A stretch of DNA of 5,316 nt. It comes from Flavobacteriaceae bacterium (GTDB taxonomy: Bacteria; Bacteroidota; Bacteroidia; Flavobacteriales; Flavobacteriaceae). The notes below the pieces were generated by a model. It ran no database searches and had not been told where the DNA came from. It worked only from the letters and a program-made list of their open reading frames with translations. Positions 1 to 4,985 of the stretch are shown here, in pieces. The stretch's first letter is position 1, and every line of letters begins with the position of its first letter. Location: contig WGDF01000044.1 in the NCBI GenBank assembly GCA_015493405.1, positions 1-5,316 on the forward strand. Direction: 5' to 3'. The position numbers and the translations under genes were made by a program.

Positions 1-54
1 AAATAATAGTAAAACTTAACATATTTCACTTCAATTACTACATTGCCAAATTGG

Positions 55-414
55 TTAATACCAATAAAAGGCATCCTTGATATGTTCCAGATTTTCAACA
101 TATCGATTTTTGATAATCGAAATGATGTCAAAACGAATTTCAAGGTCTAAATCGTGTCGTTCAATATAATGATTGACGGCATTCATCAATAGGCGGATTT
201 TCTTTTTGCTTACAAATATTTCGGGTTTCCCGTAAGTATCGGTTGTACGTGTTTTCACTTCAACGACCACCAAAGTATCCTCTTTTTGTGCCAAAATATC
301 AATCTCGGCATGTCCGAATTGCCAATTGGTCTCCAAAATTTGGTAATCATTTTTGAGCAAATAGTCCTTGGCTATTGCTTCGCCCTGTTTGCCTAATTCG
401 TTGTGTTCTGCCAT
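55..414 (-). CDS. yraN: YraN / UPF0102 family endonuclease-like protein
   Basis: This 119-residue protein has the usual length and motif order of the YraN (UPF0102) family. The N-terminus has the conserved LGKQGEAIAKDYL segment (residues 7-19), followed by GHAEIDILA (34-42) and VVVEVKTRT (49-57). Together E12, D39, E52 and K54 form a pattern like the PD-(D/E)XK nuclease active site (D-x12-E-x-K). The family is related in fold to Holliday-junction resolvase-like and restriction-type nucleases, but its physiological substrate is not settled. The protein has no signal peptide and should be cytoplasmic. The start at 414 is well supported because homologues begin just before LGKxGE. No Shine-Dalgarno sequence precedes it (leader ACCAACCAAA). 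It is the last gene of the leftward cluster seen here, 58 nt after rnpA, with a palindromic repeat between them. The family call is firm; a nuclease activity is inference. Confidence 0.93.
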   Translation of the reverse strand: MAEHNELGKQGEAIAKDYLLKNDYQILETNWQFGHAEIDILAQKEDTLVVVEVKTRTTDTYGKPEIFVSKKKIRLLMNAVNHYIERHDLDLEIRFDIISIIKNRYVENLEHIKDAFYWY

Positions 415-443
415 TTTGGTTGGTCTTTTTATTTATTTACTGA

Positions 444-474
444 GACCTACCAGATTTTAGAAACCTAGCAGGTC
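444..474. repeat. Imperfect 31-nt palindrome at the rnpA/yraN junction
   Basis: The arms GACCTaCcAGaTTT and AAAcCTaGcAGGTC can pair at 11 of 14 positions around a 3-nt loop. The terminal five pairs are GACCT/AGGTC. A second AGGTC follows directly (475-479), giving a tandem AGGTCAGGTCT and an alternative outer pairing with AGACCT at 443-448. The palindrome covers the rnpA stop codon (473-475). Its form resembles the intergenic AGACCTGACAGGTTTT-type palindromes I recall from several Bacteroidota genomes; that match is from memory. On the leftward transcript no U-run follows the stem, so it is not a standard intrinsic terminator. It may instead be a processing or stability hairpin, or a REP-like dispersed repeat. 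Confidence 0.65.
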
Positions 475-844
475 AGGTCTGTTCATTCATTTTTTCGATA
501 ATAACTTTAACCGATTGGAATACCTTCCGGTAATCAGGTATTTCTTTTCCGGTATAAAGCCACATCATAACTGTTTTTTGCGGTAATTGCAAATCATACT
601 GCTGCAACCTAAAACTCTCACGCATCAAACGTTTGATACGATTGCGATCAACAGCCCTTTTAAATTTCTTTTTGGGAACGGAAAACCCGACTAAAAAAGG
701 TTCATTTTGCGGAAATTCGGCCGGTAAATAAACTAATCGAAAAGGATAGGACACAATTGAACGTCCTTCTGTAAACAAAGCATCTATCAATATTTTGCTT
801 TTCAAACTCTTTTGACGCGACAAAGTATAGGCTTGTTTAGACAT
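473..844 (-). CDS. rnpA: Ribonuclease P protein component (RnpA, C5 protein)
   Basis: This small basic protein of 123 residues is the protein subunit of RNase P. It binds the catalytic RNA and the 5' leader of precursor tRNAs and helps remove that leader. The diagnostic RNR signature is intact: VPKKKFKRAVDRNRIKRLMR (residues 56-75) with R67-N68-R69, next to the FSVPKK strand. The early L-K-S-K-x-x-I-D-x-L-F segment (14-24) is the usual RnpA start, so the ATG at 844 is likely correct. No Shine-Dalgarno sequence is visible. In many bacteria rnpA follows rpmH; here it lies 13 nt after an M1 peptidase gene, so the two are probably cotranscribed. The last codons (CAG ACC TGA) run into a palindromic repeat that supplies the stop codon, so the very C-terminus may have been shaped by that repeat. 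Confidence 0.96.
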   Translation of the reverse strand: MSKQAYTLSRQKSLKSKILIDALFTEGRSIVSYPFRLVYLPAEFPQNEPFLVGFSVPKKKFKRAVDRNRIKRLMRESFRLQQYDLQLPQKTVMMWLYTGKEIPDYRKVFQSVKVIIEKMNEQT

Positions 845-857
845 CGAAATCTTGCAT

Positions 858-2774
858 TTATTTTTGAGTCGGTTGTGCCGTCAGTTTCACATTGTTATCT
901 CTGTCAATATCAGCCATAAAACCCAAGGGATCAATAACAACAGCTTGAATATCAGACTTAGGCCGATCTATCGTAAAGGTATATTGCGGCACAGGATAAC
1001 GCCAAGGCGCTAAAACATGTCTCGGAATTTCGGGAAACGGATTTTTTTTCCGGCCGCGCATCAAATCCAAAGGAATATAATAACTTTCTTTGCTCCCATC
1101 TTTATAGACGACAAAGACATCAACAGGCATCGGCATAGAACCGGCATATTGTAAAACCACATCAGTTCGATTATTTTTTACCTTCAAACTATCTATTTTA
1201 TAATCGATATGATGCAAGGTATTGATCCATTCATTTTGAAACCATTTGAGATTCATGCCGGATGTGTTTTCGGCTATTCGAAAAAAATCGTCAGGCTGCG
1301 GATGCTTCATTGCCCAATTTTTATAATAATTTTTCAGTGTTTGATGCAGCCGGTCAAAACCCATAATATAACCCAATTGACTCAAAACCATTTTACCCTT
1401 ATCATAGGCATTAACCCAGTAAGCCAAATTGGTTTGGTAATGATCGGAATGGGTTGCCAAAGGTTCCTCTTTATCTTGATGAACCAAATACAGATAACTT
1501 TGGTAAGAATTTTCAAAAGGATTGGGCAATCGTGCTTCATTTACGGCGACATTGGCCATATCTTGAATAAAAGAAGTAAAGCCTTCATCCATCCAAGGAT
1601 ATTGAGATTCATTACTAGCCAGACTAAACTGGAACCAAGCATGCCCCATTTCATGTTGAACCGTGCCACGTAAACTGTTAAAAGGCTTGTTACCACTAAC
1701 AAAAGTGCACATACCATATTCCATACCGCCATCACCAGCTTGAATGACACTGTATTTCTTATAAGGATATTTTCCTACATATTCATTATAAAAAGCCATC
1801 GTCTTAGCCGCAACAGGTTCCAATTTTTTCCAAGTTTCTTTAATGGTATCATTTTTCTGATAAAAAAAATGAAGTGTGATTGCATCGTTCACCCGATATA
1901 TATCATGCACATAATCAGGATCGGCTGCCCAAGAAAAATCATGTACATTCGGTGCTATAAAATGCCATGTCAATCGGTCACCTTCCGGAATATGCAAGGG
2001 TTTGTCAGTAGGATAATTCTTCCCGATTTGTTCCGGATTTTGTAAATAACCGGTTGCTGCAATCATATAATTTTTATCGATGTGAATTGTAACGTCAAAA
2101 TCGCCCCAAACGCCATAAAATTCTCTGGCAATATAAGGATCGGTATGCCAACCATCTTGATCATATTCGCACATTTTGGGATACCACTGTGCCATAGAAT
2201 AATCAATTCCTTCAGTATTGTCTCTTCCGGCACGACGAATCATTTTAGGCACTTGAGCCAAATATGTCATATCAAAAACCGTGGTAGTTCCCGGTAGTAA
2301 TGGTTTATTCAGCTTTACTTCTAATATCGTCCCTACCATTTGATATTGTAAAGGTCGTCCGTCTTGCGTTAAACTATCAACTTTGATAAATCCAATTTCA
2401 TCCGGCTTTAGAGCCTTCAGCGTTTCATTCATATGCCGGTCGGGGTCGGGCACGGTACGTGCCTTCCAATCCATCGCACTTCCGGGTTGAAATGCATTCC
2501 AATATAAATGATAATAAACTTTGGCCAAGGTATCAAGCGAATTGTTTTTATACACTAATTTTTGACGGCCTTTATATTGATGTTTTTTGACATCCATATC
2601 GACATCCATTGTATAATGCACATATTGCTGCCAATAACCGCGTTTTTCCGGCTCGGTCATACCTTTTTTAACGACTTGAATTTTATTGACTTGCGGCTTT
2701 TCAGTCAGATTTTTTTGCGATTGACATCCGGTCAACATTATTCCGGCAATCATTAAAATACTTAAATACTTCAT
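858..2774 (-). CDS. M1 family zinc metallopeptidase, predicted lipoprotein
   Basis: This 638-residue protein is a gluzincin aminopeptidase of family M1. It starts with a lipoprotein signal peptide: K2, a hydrophobic stretch (residues 4-14) and lipobox LTGC with the lipidated cysteine at C17. The catalytic signature is complete: HEMGH (H374, E375, H378) with the third zinc ligand E397, in WMDEG exactly 18 residues after H378. The substrate-binding motif, GxMEN in classical M1 enzymes, reads GGMEY here (349-353). A YDKG motif (Y457) matches the position of the transition-state tyrosine. The N-terminal region (about 45-270) fits the beta-sandwich domain, and the tail after about 540 looks like a short beta-rich C-terminal domain. 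No acidic export signal follows C17 (QSQKN), so a periplasm-facing location is more likely than the cell surface. It probably trims peptides from extracytoplasmic protein breakdown. It lies 164 nt after mnmE and 13 nt before rnpA. The exact substrate is unknown. Confidence 0.93.
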   Translation of the reverse strand: MKYLSILMIAGIMLTGCQSQKNLTEKPQVNKIQVVKKGMTEPEKRGYWQQYVHYTMDVDMDVKKHQYKGRQKLVYKNNSLDTLAKVYYHLYWNAFQPGSAMDWKARTVPDPDRHMNETLKALKPDEIGFIKVDSLTQDGRPLQYQMVGTILEVKLNKPLLPGTTTVFDMTYLAQVPKMIRRAGRDNTEGIDYSMAQWYPKMCEYDQDGWHTDPYIAREFYGVWGDFDVTIHIDKNYMIAATGYLQNPEQIGKNYPTDKPLHIPEGDRLTWHFIAPNVHDFSWAADPDYVHDIYRVNDAITLHFFYQKNDTIKETWKKLEPVAAKTMAFYNEYVGKYPYKKYSVIQAGDGGMEYGMCTFVSGNKPFNSLRGTVQHEMGHAWFQFSLASNESQYPWMDEGFTSFIQDMANVAVNEARLPNPFENSYQSYLYLVHQDKEEPLATHSDHYQTNLAYWVNAYDKGKMVLSQLGYIMGFDRLHQTLKNYYKNWAMKHPQPDDFFRIAENTSGMNLKWFQNEWINTLHHIDYKIDSLKVKNNRTDVVLQYAGSMPMPVDVFVVYKDGSKESYYIPLDLMRGRKKNPFPEIPRHVLAPWRYPVPQYTFTIDRPKSDIQAVVIDPLGFMADIDRDNNVKLTAQPTQK

Positions 2775-2938
2775 TTAATTGTTTTGATTTTATTGATTAT
2801 ATGGTTATATCGATGATAGGCTTACTCTAATTCTCACTATGTATTATTCATCTAATGACCGGCGTCTGTTATCATTCATACATTAATAACTTTAACTAAA
2901 ACACACTAGACTCTTATTCACTTGACACTTTTCTCTTA

Positions 2939-4363
2939 TCACTTTCCGATACAAAAATTTCTGAAAATATTATCCAATAAATCATCCGTTGTTATTTCTC
3001 CGGTTATTTCTCCCAAACTGTGTAAGGCTGCACGAATGTCTATGCTTAACAAATCGCCGGATAATTCACTTTCTAAGCCATTTTCCACTTGTAAAACACT
3101 TTGCAAAGCGTCGTTAAGCGCTTGGTAATGTCGGGCATTGGAAACAACGACTTCATTTTGGTCCAACAAGCCTTTGTTAACCAATGAAACCAATTCGTTT
3201 TTCAAATGCTCCAAACCGGTTTTGTGTTTAGCCGAGATTTCAATTAAAGAATAGATATCTCGGTCTATTTCATAATCCTTTTGATCCATCTTATCTATTT
3301 TATTAACGACAATCAAAATTTTTTTATCAGGATATTTTTGCGTTATATTCTTTAGTTCTGCTTCAAATTGTTTTAAAACGATGTCGTGTTCCGGTGTGTG
3401 ACACCGGGCGGAAAGACTCAAAGCACAAGCATCGATTAAAAAGACGACAACTTTAGCCTCTTTAATTTTTTCATAGGTCTTGCGAATACCAATTTGTTCT
3501 ATTTCGTCTTGAGCTTCACGGATACCTGCCGTGTCGATAAAACGAAAACGCACGCCATCAAGCACCAGTTCATCTTCAATCACATCACGCGTTGTGCCGG
3601 CAATATGAGAAACAATAGCGCGCTCTTCATTGAGCAAAGCATTGAGCAAAGTCGATTTGCCAACATTGGGTTCTCCGACTATCGCTACGGGCACGCCTTC
3701 TTTGAGCGCATTACCTGTGGCAAAACTATCCACCAAATGCTTTAAAATTAATTTGATACGTTGTACCAAATCTTTAAACTGCTGACGGTCGGCAAATTCG
3801 ACATCTTCTTCGGCAAAATCCAATTCCAATTCCATCAATGAAGCAAACCGGATTAATTCATCCCGCAATTTTTTGATTTCACTCGAAAAACCACCCCGCA
3901 TCTGTTGTAGTGCTAATTGATGTGAAGTTTCACTATTTGAAGCAATCAAATCTGCCACAGCTTCTGCTTGCGACAAATCCATCTTACCATTGAGAAAAGC
4001 CCGTAAGGTGAATTCCCCCGCCTTAGCATGCCGCACGCCGTTTTTTAAGAACAATTGCAAAATTTGTTGTTGGATATAAGGTGAGCCATGTACCGATATT
4101 TCCACAACATCTTCACCGGTATAAGAATGCGGATTTTTAAATAGGCTGACCAAGACTTCGTCTAAGATTTTAGAACCCTCTTTGATATAACCCAAATGAA
4201 TGGTGTGAGAAGGCAAGAATGGTAAATCTTTGGATTTAAATTTACCTTCAAAAAAACGGTTGACAAGCATCACGGCTTCAGGCCCCGACAGCCGGATAAT
4301 TCCAATGGCACCACTGCCGGCAGGCGTCGCTAAAGCAATAATTGTATCTTGAAATGCTTTCAT
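2939..4363 (-). CDS. mnmE: tRNA uridine-5-carboxymethylaminomethyl(34) synthesis GTPase MnmE (TrmE)
   Basis: MnmE works with MnmG to modify the wobble uridine (U34) of certain tRNAs, using methylene-tetrahydrofolate, FAD/NADH and GTP. At 474 residues it is full length. The N-terminal folate-binding domain (about 1-120) opens with DTIIALATPAGSGAIGIIR and ends in the conserved AGEFTLRAFLNGKMDLSQAE stretch (115-134). A helical domain flanks an inserted G domain with every GTPase motif: G1 GEPNVGKST (230-238), the K-loop and G2 around AGTTRD (255-260), G3 DTAG (277-280), G4 NKID (354-357) and G5 SAK (377-379). The C-terminal FCIGK carries the family's catalytic-site cysteine, C471. The start at 4363 fits homologues, where M-x(3-5)-DTI is usual. 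It is transcribed away from the divergent ribonucleotide reductase gene. A MITE-like element ends 54 nt upstream of its start, and a TATTTTTG octamer lies directly before the ATG. Confidence 0.97.
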   Translation of the reverse strand: MKAFQDTIIALATPAGSGAIGIIRLSGPEAVMLVNRFFEGKFKSKDLPFLPSHTIHLGYIKEGSKILDEVLVSLFKNPHSYTGEDVVEISVHGSPYIQQQILQLFLKNGVRHAKAGEFTLRAFLNGKMDLSQAEAVADLIASNSETSHQLALQQMRGGFSSEIKKLRDELIRFASLMELELDFAEEDVEFADRQQFKDLVQRIKLILKHLVDSFATGNALKEGVPVAIVGEPNVGKSTLLNALLNEERAIVSHIAGTTRDVIEDELVLDGVRFRFIDTAGIREAQDEIEQIGIRKTYEKIKEAKVVVFLIDACALSLSARCHTPEHDIVLKQFEAELKNITQKYPDKKILIVVNKIDKMDQKDYEIDRDIYSLIEISAKHKTGLEHLKNELVSLVNKGLLDQNEVVVSNARHYQALNDALQSVLQVENGLESELSGDLLSIDIRAALHSLGEITGEITTDDLLDNIFRNFCIGK

Positions 4364-4367
4364 AGCA

Positions 4368-4375
4368 CAAAAATA
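4368..4375 (-). promoter_or_regulatory. Candidate Bacteroidota -7 element for mnmE
   Basis: On the minus strand this octamer reads TATTTTTG, a full match to the Bacteroidota -7 consensus TAnnTTTG. Its last base is only 4 nt from the mnmE ATG, so if used it would give a transcript with almost no leader. I see no TTTG or TTG at the expected -33 spacing, and the surroundings are T-rich, so a chance match is quite possible. Confidence 0.3.
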
Positions 4376-4396
4376 GATAAAAAACGGGAAACTAAT

Positions 4397-4406
4397 GCCA
4401 TATGGC
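4397..4406. repeat. Perfect 10-bp palindrome GCCATATGGC
   Basis: A GC-clamped palindrome lies 34 nt upstream of mnmE and directly beside the left copy of the MITE target duplication. It could be an operator half-site pair or incidental. A related ATGGCAT lies on the other side of the element (4691-4697), in inverted orientation to the ATGCCAT at 4395-4401. Before the insertion these two would have been close together. Confidence 0.3.
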
Positions 4407-4407
4407 C

Positions 4408-4417
4408 ATCAAAGTAT
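4408..4417. repeat. Left copy of 10-bp target-site duplication (ATCAAAGTAT)
   Basis: The sequence ATCAAAGTAT abuts the left inverted end of the MITE-like element and recurs exactly at 4663-4672, abutting the right end. The bases beyond each copy differ, so the duplication is exactly 10 bp. Confidence 0.88.
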
Positions 4418-4435
4418 CAGGGCAAACGTACTAAA
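4418..4435. repeat. Left terminal inverted repeat of the MITE-like element
   Basis: This is the left 18-bp end, CAGGGCAAACGTACTAAA. It pairs with the right end at 14 of 18 positions, including the nine outermost bases. On the minus strand it contains TACGTTTG (4430 to 4423), a full TAnnTTTG match pointing out of the element towards mnmE. Confidence 0.82.
4423..4430 (-). promoter_or_regulatory. Candidate outward-facing -7 element in the left end of the MITE
   Basis: The minus strand reads TACGTTTG, which fits the Bacteroidota -7 consensus TAnnTTTG. It would start transcription near 4417, giving mnmE a leader of roughly 55 nt. No convincing TTTG lies 19-21 nt upstream, so this is a suggestion only. 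Confidence 0.25.
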
Positions 4436-4456
4436 AAAATATTTCTTTTAGCCCTA

Positions 4457-4473
4457 ACGTCTGTCGGAGGCGT
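4457..4473. repeat. Hairpin inside the MITE (ACGTCT / AGGCGT)
   Basis: The arms ACGTCT (4457-4462) and AGGCGT (4468-4473) form six pairs, one of them G-T, around the loop GTCGG. With the two hairpins to its right it makes a structured, relatively GC-rich core in an AT-rich element. No T-run follows on the plus strand. Confidence 0.5.
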
Positions 4474-4507
4474 CCTGATAAAATGATCAATAATACACAT
4501 TACAGGT

Positions 4508-4573
4508 CGCTCCTACGGAGCTATTTGTTAGCATTAATTTATCTTACTACAAACAGTACGCTCTTACGGAGCT
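4508..4573. repeat. Paired CGCTCyTACGGAGCT hairpin repeats
   Basis: Copy one (4508-4522) is CGCTCCTACGGAGCT and copy two (4559-4573) is CGCTCTTACGGAGCT, one base different and 51 nt apart in direct orientation. Each folds into GCTCy/GGAGC around the loop TAC. The spacer is also partly self-complementary: TTTG and TAG (4524-4531, one bulged T) face CTACAAA (4547-4553). The whole unit can therefore close as one long hairpin, with GGAGC of copy one against GCTCT of copy two. Similar CTCCTACGGAGC pairs joined by a spacer ending CTACAAAC are dispersed repeats in Bacteroidota as I remember them; that identification is from memory. Confidence 0.72.
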
Positions 4574-4644
4574 GATATTAAAGAATTGTCAGGTTATTAT
4601 ATTTGGTTACATTAACATTTTATGGAATTCCTGAATAAAACACA

Positions 4645-4662
4645 TATGGTGCATTTGCCCTG
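4645..4662. repeat. Right terminal inverted repeat of the MITE-like element
   Basis: This is the right end, ending in TTTGCCCTG on the plus strand and imperfectly complementary to 4418-4435. Reading outward on the plus strand it carries TGCATTTG, one base off TAnnTTTG, at the position matching TACGTTTG in the left end. Confidence 0.82.
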
Positions 4663-4672
4663 ATCAAAGTAT
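4663..4672. repeat. Right copy of 10-bp target-site duplication (ATCAAAGTAT)
   Basis: This is an exact copy of 4408-4417, directly beside the right inverted end. Removing 4418-4672 would restore a single uninterrupted ATCAAAGTAT between the palindrome at 4397-4406 and the following ATAAGGAAGG. Confidence 0.88.
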
Positions 4673-4985
4673 ATAAGGAAGGAAATTCCAATGGCATAAA
4701 CCGTTCATTTAATATTTGGCAAGACCATACAACTTACTCCGGTTCAAATAATAGCTTGCTCATACCATATCACATATACGAATATTATTTCAAATAACTC
4801 ATGAAAAATATCACGCATGCCTGTCATTTTTATTTTTATCAATGTCTTGTATAATAAAATAAGTAGCCCATAAGTTTTTAACATTAAATTGTTAATAAGA
4901 AATAAAGATTTTTATGAATTATTACAAAGATAGCTGCTAATTTTATTGTCCCTTTGTTAACCTAACCAAATTAAATTTCACGACT
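4673..4985. other. AT-rich intergenic leader of the ribonucleotide reductase gene
   Basis: These 313 nt hold no credible ORF (the longest ATG frame I followed, from 4801, stops after 17 codons) and no tRNA. I see no B12-box (GCCACTG-like) sequence that would suggest a cobalamin riboswitch, and no clear NrdR box. Two features stand out. One is an AT-rich dyad, TTAACA/TGTTAA, at 4878-4895. The other is TCCCTTTG at 4949-4956, one base off the Bacteroidota -7 consensus and about 30 nt before the ATG, without a recognisable -33 partner. The promoter of the downstream gene should lie here, but I cannot fix it. Confidence 0.6.
4878..4895. promoter_or_regulatory. AT-rich dyad, possible operator
   Basis: TTAACA and TGTTAA are perfect 6-bp complementary arms around TTAAAT, 90 nt upstream of the reductase start. 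The half-site TTGTTAA recurs at 4954-4960, overlapping the candidate -7 region. In AT-rich sequence such symmetry can arise by chance. Confidence 0.2.

Larger units (their letters stand above)
4418..4662. mobile_element. Non-autonomous MITE-like transposable element, 245 bp
   Basis: The left end begins CAGGGCAAACGTACTAAA, and the right end, read on the minus strand, begins CAGGGCAAATGCACCATA. The first nine bases are identical, and 14 of the first 18 match; three of the four differences are transitions. A perfect 10-bp direct repeat (ATCAAAGTAT) sits immediately outside both ends, as expected of a target-site duplication made on insertion. The element has no ORF of credible length, so a transposase must have been supplied in trans. 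A 10-bp duplication with ends starting CA lies in the range known for IS4-like DDE transposases; that assignment is inference. The core contains three hairpins, two of them repeated CGCTCyTACGGAGCT units. The intact duplication suggests a fairly recent insertion. It occupies the divergent gap between mnmE and the ribonucleotide reductase gene. Confidence 0.88.

Noticed and set aside
444..474. Palindrome as an intrinsic terminator for rnpA
   Set aside because: On the leftward transcript the stem is followed by an A-rich stretch, not a U-run; it is better described as a repeat.
1541..1750. 69-codon minus-strand frame with hydrophobic content inside the peptidase gene
   Set aside because: It overlaps the zinc-binding region of the M1 peptidase in another frame, and its hydrophobicity follows from the codons of the real gene.
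1209..2756. Several plus-strand open frames of 64-154 codons opposite the M1 peptidase gene
   Set aside because: They lie antisense to a full-length gene with intact catalytic motifs, have no recognisable family features, and read as shadows of the real frame.
2857..2866. GACCGGCGTC as a possible terminator hairpin after mnmE
   Set aside because: The stem is only three pairs and no U-run follows on the minus strand.
2922..3745. Plus-strand open frames opposite mnmE
   Set aside because: They are antisense to a complete MnmE with every GTPase motif; their composition is that of a shadow frame.
4508..4573. CRISPR-like repeat
   Set aside because: There are only two units of 15 nt, each self-palindromic, with a spacer that is partly self-complementary; there is no array and no cas gene.
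4598..4605. TATATTTG on the plus strand as a promoter for the reductase gene
   Set aside because: It matches TAnnTTTG but lies inside the MITE nearly 400 nt from the gene, with no -33 box at the right spacing.
4741..4755. GGTTCAAAT, resembling a tRNA T-loop
   Set aside because: The flanking bases do not form a 5-bp T-stem, and no acceptor, D or anticodon arm could be built around it.
4364..4985. A hidden gene or new defence-type system in the divergent gap
   Set aside because: I found no credible coding frame on the stretches I read through; the structure there is accounted for by the MITE, its hairpins and AT-rich promoter sequence.
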